A stretch of 64,000 nucleotides of DNA from Sphingomonas sp. PP-CE-3A-406. GTDB taxonomy: Bacteria > Pseudomonadota > Alphaproteobacteria > Sphingomonadales > Sphingomonadaceae. The notes below the pieces were generated by a model. The model was given only the letters and a program-made list of their open reading frames with translations, searched no databases and was not told where the DNA came from. Shown here piece by piece: positions 60,280 through 64,000 of the stretch (positions are counted from its first letter, which is position 1; the number at the start of each line of letters is the position of its first letter). The position numbers were made by a program, and so were the translations under genes. The stretch covers positions 248,001 through 312,000 of the forward strand of contig NZ_RCWY01000001.1 in NCBI RefSeq assembly GCF_003688625.1. Reading direction: 5' to 3'.

Positions 60280-62478
60280 ATGCGACATCTTCTCCTGCTG
60301 GGCGTGGCCACGGCTGCACCTTTCGCCCTGCTCGTTCCCGCCAGCGTGTCGGCACAGACCGCGTCCGCCGACACGACCGCCGCACCACAGGCCGATACCC
60401 CGGTTCCGCCCGCCGATGCGACTCCTGCTCCAGCTGCCGGCGGCGATATCGTCGTGACCGCGCGGCGGCTCGATGCCGCGCGCGATGCGATCCTCCCCTC
60501 GCTGGGGTCGAGCGACTATACGCTCGATCGCGCGCTTCTCGAGCGTCAGCCGGGCGGTCTCAACCGCAGCCTGGCGCAGGTTCTCCTCCAGGCACCGGGC
60601 GTGACGCTCGACAGCTACGGCGCGATCCACGTTCGCAACGAGCACGCCAACCTCCAATACCGGCTGAACGGCGTGATCGTGCCGGAGAGCATCTCGGGCT
60701 TCGGCTCGACGTTCGATCCGCACATCGCCAAGTCGATCGACCTGCTGACCGGCACGCTGCCCGCGCAATACGGCTATCGGACCTCGGGCGTGATCGATCT
60801 GAAGACCGAGAACGGCGCGTTCGAGAATGGCGGCGATCTCGGTTTCTACGGCGGCAGTCGCGGTACGGTCCAGCCGACCGCAAGTGTCCACGGATCAAGC
60901 GGCGGGCTCAATTATTTCGCGTCGGGCAGCTATCTCGAGAACGACCTCGGCGTCGAAAACCCGACCGCCTCGCGCGATGCGATCCACGATCATACGCGCC
61001 AGTATCGCGGGTTCGGCTATGTCTCCGACATCCTGTCCGAAACGAGCCGGCTGACCGCGTTCGGCGGTACGTCGATCGGGTATTTCCAGATCCCCAACAA
61101 CCCGGGCCAGGCGCCGGCGTACACGCTCAACGGCCAGTCGACGTACGACTCCGCCAAGCTCGACCAGAACCAGCGCGAGATCACGCATTACGGCGTGCTG
61201 GCCTATCAATATGCCGGCGAAGCGTTCAATTTCCAGATCGCGCCGTTCATCCGCTATTCGCAGACCCGGTTCACGCCCGATCCGCAGGGTGGCGACCTGA
61301 TCCTCGCGGGCGTCGCCGACACGTCGCGCTTGTCGAGCCTGACCGCGGGCGTGCAGGCCGACGGCAGCTACAAGCTGTCCGACAGCCATACCCTGCGCTT
61401 CGGCCTGTTCTTCCAGAACGAGCGGACGCGATCGAACGTCACTTCGCGGGTCTTCTCCGTCGACGATTCCGGGGCCCAGACTTCGGACGTCCCGCTGACG
61501 ATCAACGATCGCGGCGGCCGGACCGGGCAGCTCTACGGCGTGTATCTGCAGGACGAATGGTCGCTGACCCCGTCTCTGACACTCAACTATGGCGCGCGGT
61601 TCGATGCGGTTCGCGCCTATTCGGACGAGCAGCAGCTGAGCCCGCGCGCCAATCTGGTGTGGAAGGCGGACAGCAGCACCGTGTTCCATATCGGTTATGC
61701 GCGTAACTTCACGCCACCGCCGCAGGAACTGATCGCATCGCCGACGCTGGCGCTGTTTACCGGTACGACCAAGGCGACCGCGATCACGACGGCGGACCCG
61801 GTGCGCGCCGAACGCGAGCATTATTTCGACGGCGGGGTCCAGCACACCTTCGGCTCGGCCTTCAAGCTCGGCGTCGACGCCTATTACAAGATCAAGCGCA
61901 ACCTGCTCGACGAGGGCCAGTTCGGGCCGTCGCTGGTGCTGTCGCCGTTCAACTACGCCAAGGGCTATGCGTGGGGGACCGAGGTCACGGCGAGCTACAC
62001 CAAGGGGCCGCTCGACCTGTATGCCAACGTCGCGCGCGGGCAGGAGAAGGGCCGGAACATCGTCTCGAGCCAGTATTTCTTCCAGCCCGACGAAATCGCT
62101 TACATCGCCAATCACTATATCTTCACCGACCATTCGCAGCGCTGGACCGGCTCGGCGGGTGGCAGCGTGTCGATCCAGGATGGCCTCGGCAAGCTCGTCC
62201 CGTCCGTGACGATGCTCTACGGCGACGGCCTGCGCGCGGACGACCCTGCGGGCATCGTGCCCAATGGCGGTAAGCTGCCGTCGTATTTCACGGCAGATTT
62301 CGGCATCACGCAGAACATCGATGGGCCGGGCGTGCTGAAGGGCGTCGCGATCAGCTTCAACGTCACCAATATCGCCGACAAGACTTATCTGCTGCGCGAC
62401 GGATCGGGCGTCGGGGTCGGCGCTCCGCAATATGGCGCGCGACGTGGCTTCTTCGGAGGTATTCGGAAGAGCTTCTGA
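60280..62478 (+). CDS. TonB-dependent receptor, probable metal type
   Basis: A 732-residue receptor, shorter than the others here. A signal peptide ends near VSAQ (about residue 26); GDIVVTARR is the TonB box region. The plug has AQVLLQAPGVTLDSYGAIHVRNEHANLQYRLNGV and ITLLTGTLPAQYG-like SIDLLTGTLPAQYGYRTSGVIDLKT; the barrel ends RKSF. With the DUF2946-like gene and the palindrome upstream, a copper or zinc (ZnuD-like) role is suggested, not proven. ATG 60280 has TTGGAGC upstream. Confidence 0.88.
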   Translation: MRHLLLLGVATAAPFALLVPASVSAQTASADTTAAPQADTPVPPADATPAPAAGGDIVVTARRLDAARDAILPSLGSSDYTLDRALLERQPGGLNRSLAQVLLQAPGVTLDSYGAIHVRNEHANLQYRLNGVIVPESISGFGSTFDPHIAKSIDLLTGTLPAQYGYRTSGVIDLKTENGAFENGGDLGFYGGSRGTVQPTASVHGSSGGLNYFASGSYLENDLGVENPTASRDAIHDHTRQYRGFGYVSDILSETSRLTAFGGTSIGYFQIPNNPGQAPAYTLNGQSTYDSAKLDQNQREITHYGVLAYQYAGEAFNFQIAPFIRYSQTRFTPDPQGGDLILAGVADTSRLSSLTAGVQADGSYKLSDSHTLRFGLFFQNERTRSNVTSRVFSVDDSGAQTSDVPLTINDRGGRTGQLYGVYLQDEWSLTPSLTLNYGARFDAVRAYSDEQQLSPRANLVWKADSSTVFHIGYARNFTPPPQELIASPTLALFTGTTKATAITTADPVRAEREHYFDGGVQHTFGSAFKLGVDAYYKIKRNLLDEGQFGPSLVLSPFNYAKGYAWGTEVTASYTKGPLDLYANVARGQEKGRNIVSSQYFFQPDEIAYIANHYIFTDHSQRWTGSAGGSVSIQDGLGKLVPSVTMLYGDGLRADDPAGIVPNGGKLPSYFTADFGITQNIDGPGVLKGVAISFNVTNIADKTYLLRDGSGVGVGAPQYGARRGFFGGIRKSF

Positions 62479-62648
62479 GACCGGCGGCGATACGGTTCCA
62501 TCGTGGACTGTGTCGCCGCTTGGCGGTCGACGGCCGGGGTTCGACGAATCCCGGTCGTCGGTAGCGACCATCACCGCAGGGAAACTATCGACGTCGCACG
62601 TCATGAACTGGCGACGGCGATACGATCGACACCGGCAGCGCTGACCGG

Positions 62649-63995
62649 TCAGGCGTCGGCATCTTTCGGCAAGCCCGGTCGATCGAAAATCATCGCGAAA
62701 CTCAGCCCTTTGCCACAGTGTCCAGGCGAAATTTCGAAGACACCGCGGTGCGCGCGCGCGACCCTATCGACGATCGAAAGGCCGATGCCCGAGCCTTCCG
62801 CGCGAACGCCATCCGCGCGCCAGAATCGGTCCTTCAACCGCGCGAGATGCTCGGGCGGCACGCCGTCGCCGTCATCCGACACGCGCAGGCACCGATCCGG
62901 TCCGACACGCACGGTGATGGTCGTGCCGACCGGCGTGTGGCGCGCGGCGTTGTCGACGAGGTTCTCGAGCGCAAGCGTGATCGCGCCGGGATAACCGAAC
63001 ACGCTGGCCGTATTACCCGTCCAGCGATCGTCGAGCGCGATGCTGCGGCCGGCGGCGATGATCGCGGGGGCGCGGTCGGTGACGACGGCGATGGCCAACG
63101 CGGCCAGATCGAGCGGTTCGCCGCTGTCCTCGATCGGCCGCTCGAGATCGGCCAGCGCGAGAAGCTGGCCAACGACCCGCGCCGCGCGATCGACCGAGGC
63201 GAGCATGCCGGCTCTGATCGCATCGTCGTCGATCGCATCGGCGCGCAGCCTGATGACCGCAAGCGGCGTGCGAAGTTCGTGCGCGACGTCCGCTGCGAAC
63301 GCAGTCTGCGCATTGAAGCCGTGTTCCAGGCGATCGAGCGCTTCGTTTGTCGCGGCGGCGAACGGTTCGACCTCGGACGGTAGCGTGCCGCGTGGCAACC
63401 GCGTCCCCAAGGTCCGCGGACCGATCGCGGCGGCAGTAGCCGATACTGCCGCCATGCGCCGGGTCAGGCGTCGGGTCAGCAGCGCGCCGATCAACGGCAC
63501 CAGCGCGGCGATCGGCAGCACCAGGAGCGCAAAACGTTTGAGGAAGGCGCTGACGATATCGTCGGTAATGACCTCGGGTGCCGCGCCATCCTGCGACGCT
63601 ACGATCCAGCGCCCCCCGACGACCGGCACGCTGTACGCCTCGATCGCGCCGCGGCGGAAGAAATGCGCCCCGTGGTCCATCGGTACCGCCGCGATGATCC
63701 GCGGCCGGGCGGGCCCCTTGGCCATGATCACCGCGCGATTGCGGTCGATGAGCGCGACCGCCATGCCGTCGGTCAAGGCATCGCTGCGCAAAGCGGTCGA
63801 CGCGGGCAGGGCGCTCGCGACGGTCGCGGCCTGCTGGCGGAGCAGCCGCCGCTGGTAATGGTCGGCGGTGCTGTGGAGCAGCATCGCGACACCGAGCGAC
63901 AGGGCGATCGTCGCTACCAGCGCAGTGACGATATGGAGCGCGATGAACTGGCCCAGAAGCGAGCGGGGCATTGATCGCGGCAGGCGCAGGCTCAT
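62649..63995 (-). CDS. Two-component sensor histidine kinase
   Basis: A 448-residue membrane kinase. Two membrane segments (about 15-40 and 152-174) flank a periplasmic sensor of about 110 residues; a HAMP-like region follows (LTRRLTRRMAAV). The phospho-acceptor is H239 in AADVAHELRTPLAVIRL; the ATPase part has ALENLVDNAARHTP (N box), VSDDGDGVPPEHL and GSGIGLSIVDRVARAH (G boxes). It resembles QseC/PmrB-type kinases. The response regulator is expected just outside the right edge on the minus strand (ATG at 63995 overlapped by a probable TGA). Signal unknown. Confidence 0.9.
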   Translation of the reverse strand: MSLRLPRSMPRSLLGQFIALHIVTALVATIALSLGVAMLLHSTADHYQRRLLRQQAATVASALPASTALRSDALTDGMAVALIDRNRAVIMAKGPARPRIIAAVPMDHGAHFFRRGAIEAYSVPVVGGRWIVASQDGAAPEVITDDIVSAFLKRFALLVLPIAALVPLIGALLTRRLTRRMAAVSATAAAIGPRTLGTRLPRGTLPSEVEPFAAATNEALDRLEHGFNAQTAFAADVAHELRTPLAVIRLRADAIDDDAIRAGMLASVDRAARVVGQLLALADLERPIEDSGEPLDLAALAIAVVTDRAPAIIAAGRSIALDDRWTGNTASVFGYPGAITLALENLVDNAARHTPVGTTITVRVGPDRCLRVSDDGDGVPPEHLARLKDRFWRADGVRAEGSGIGLSIVDRVARAHRGVFEISPGHCGKGLSFAMIFDRPGLPKDADA

Positions 63996-64000
63996 GGCTT

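Noticed and set aside
1..64000. CRISPR arrays, insertion sequences and integrase-bounded islands
   Set aside because: No regularly spaced repeats, transposase or integrase motifs, or terminal inverted repeats with target duplications were seen.

Overview
The window looks like chromosome of a pigmented sphingomonad (Alphaproteobacteria; Sphingomonas or a close relative). It is GC-rich throughout. It holds eight TonB-dependent outer-membrane receptors, most in the long TonB-Xanth-Caul style, and carotenoid hydroxylase and ketolase genes. I found no rRNA, tRNA, CRISPR array, prophage or insertion sequence.

Layout. 1-2034 (minus): a translationally coupled carotenoid-tailoring set crtZ-crtW and a sterol-desaturase-family hydroxylase that runs off the left edge (a CrtG-type 2,2'-hydroxylase is the best guess). 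2301-5999: a TonB receptor plus an exported PHP-domain metallohydrolase. 6686-9508 (minus): a second receptor. 9734-15915: housekeeping and small genes (rsgA, a Rap1a-like protein, an L,D-transpeptidase, a coiled-coil lipoprotein, an HNH protein, poxB). 16128-19944: a paoABC-type molybdenum aldehyde oxidoreductase, followed by an MFS transporter and an ArnT/PMT-like membrane glycosyltransferase on the minus strand. 23139-31756: two divergently arranged TonB receptors around a tight four-gene operon (fatty acid desaturase, signal-less PhnD-like protein, serine acetyltransferase, PuuD-like amidotransferase) whose joint function I do not recognise. 31974-35433: nitroreductase and another receptor. 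35901-44403: a raffinose/sucrose-type module (GPH-like symporter, GH36 alpha-galactosidase, GH68 sucrose enzyme, LacI regulator, TonB receptor) tied together by copies of one LacI-type operator. 44604-46180: small envelope and stress genes. 46240-50137: glpK divergent from glpD-glpR. 50181-50909: a decayed GH3 gene. 51527-53614: large-subunit catalase. 53763-55424: a small coiled-coil protein and a soluble PAS chemoreceptor-like protein. 55659-59498: TonB receptor plus histidine acid phosphatase/phytase behind a triple direct repeat that reads as a Pho box. 59757-62478: a DUF2946-like protein and receptor behind a Fur/Zur-like palindrome. 62649-63995: a sensor kinase at the right edge.

How the genes work together. 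The main theme is scavenging of scarce large nutrients through TonB receptors, each paired with a dedicated enzyme: phosphate esters (receptor plus phytase, receptor plus PHP hydrolase, with Pho-box-like sites before three receptors), alpha-galactosyl-sucrose oligosaccharides (LacI module), and probably a metal (DUF2946 pair). The most interesting unexplained system is the desaturase/PhnD-like/serine acetyltransferase/amidotransferase operon between two receptors. All functional assignments are from motif reading of translated sequence; no database search was run.
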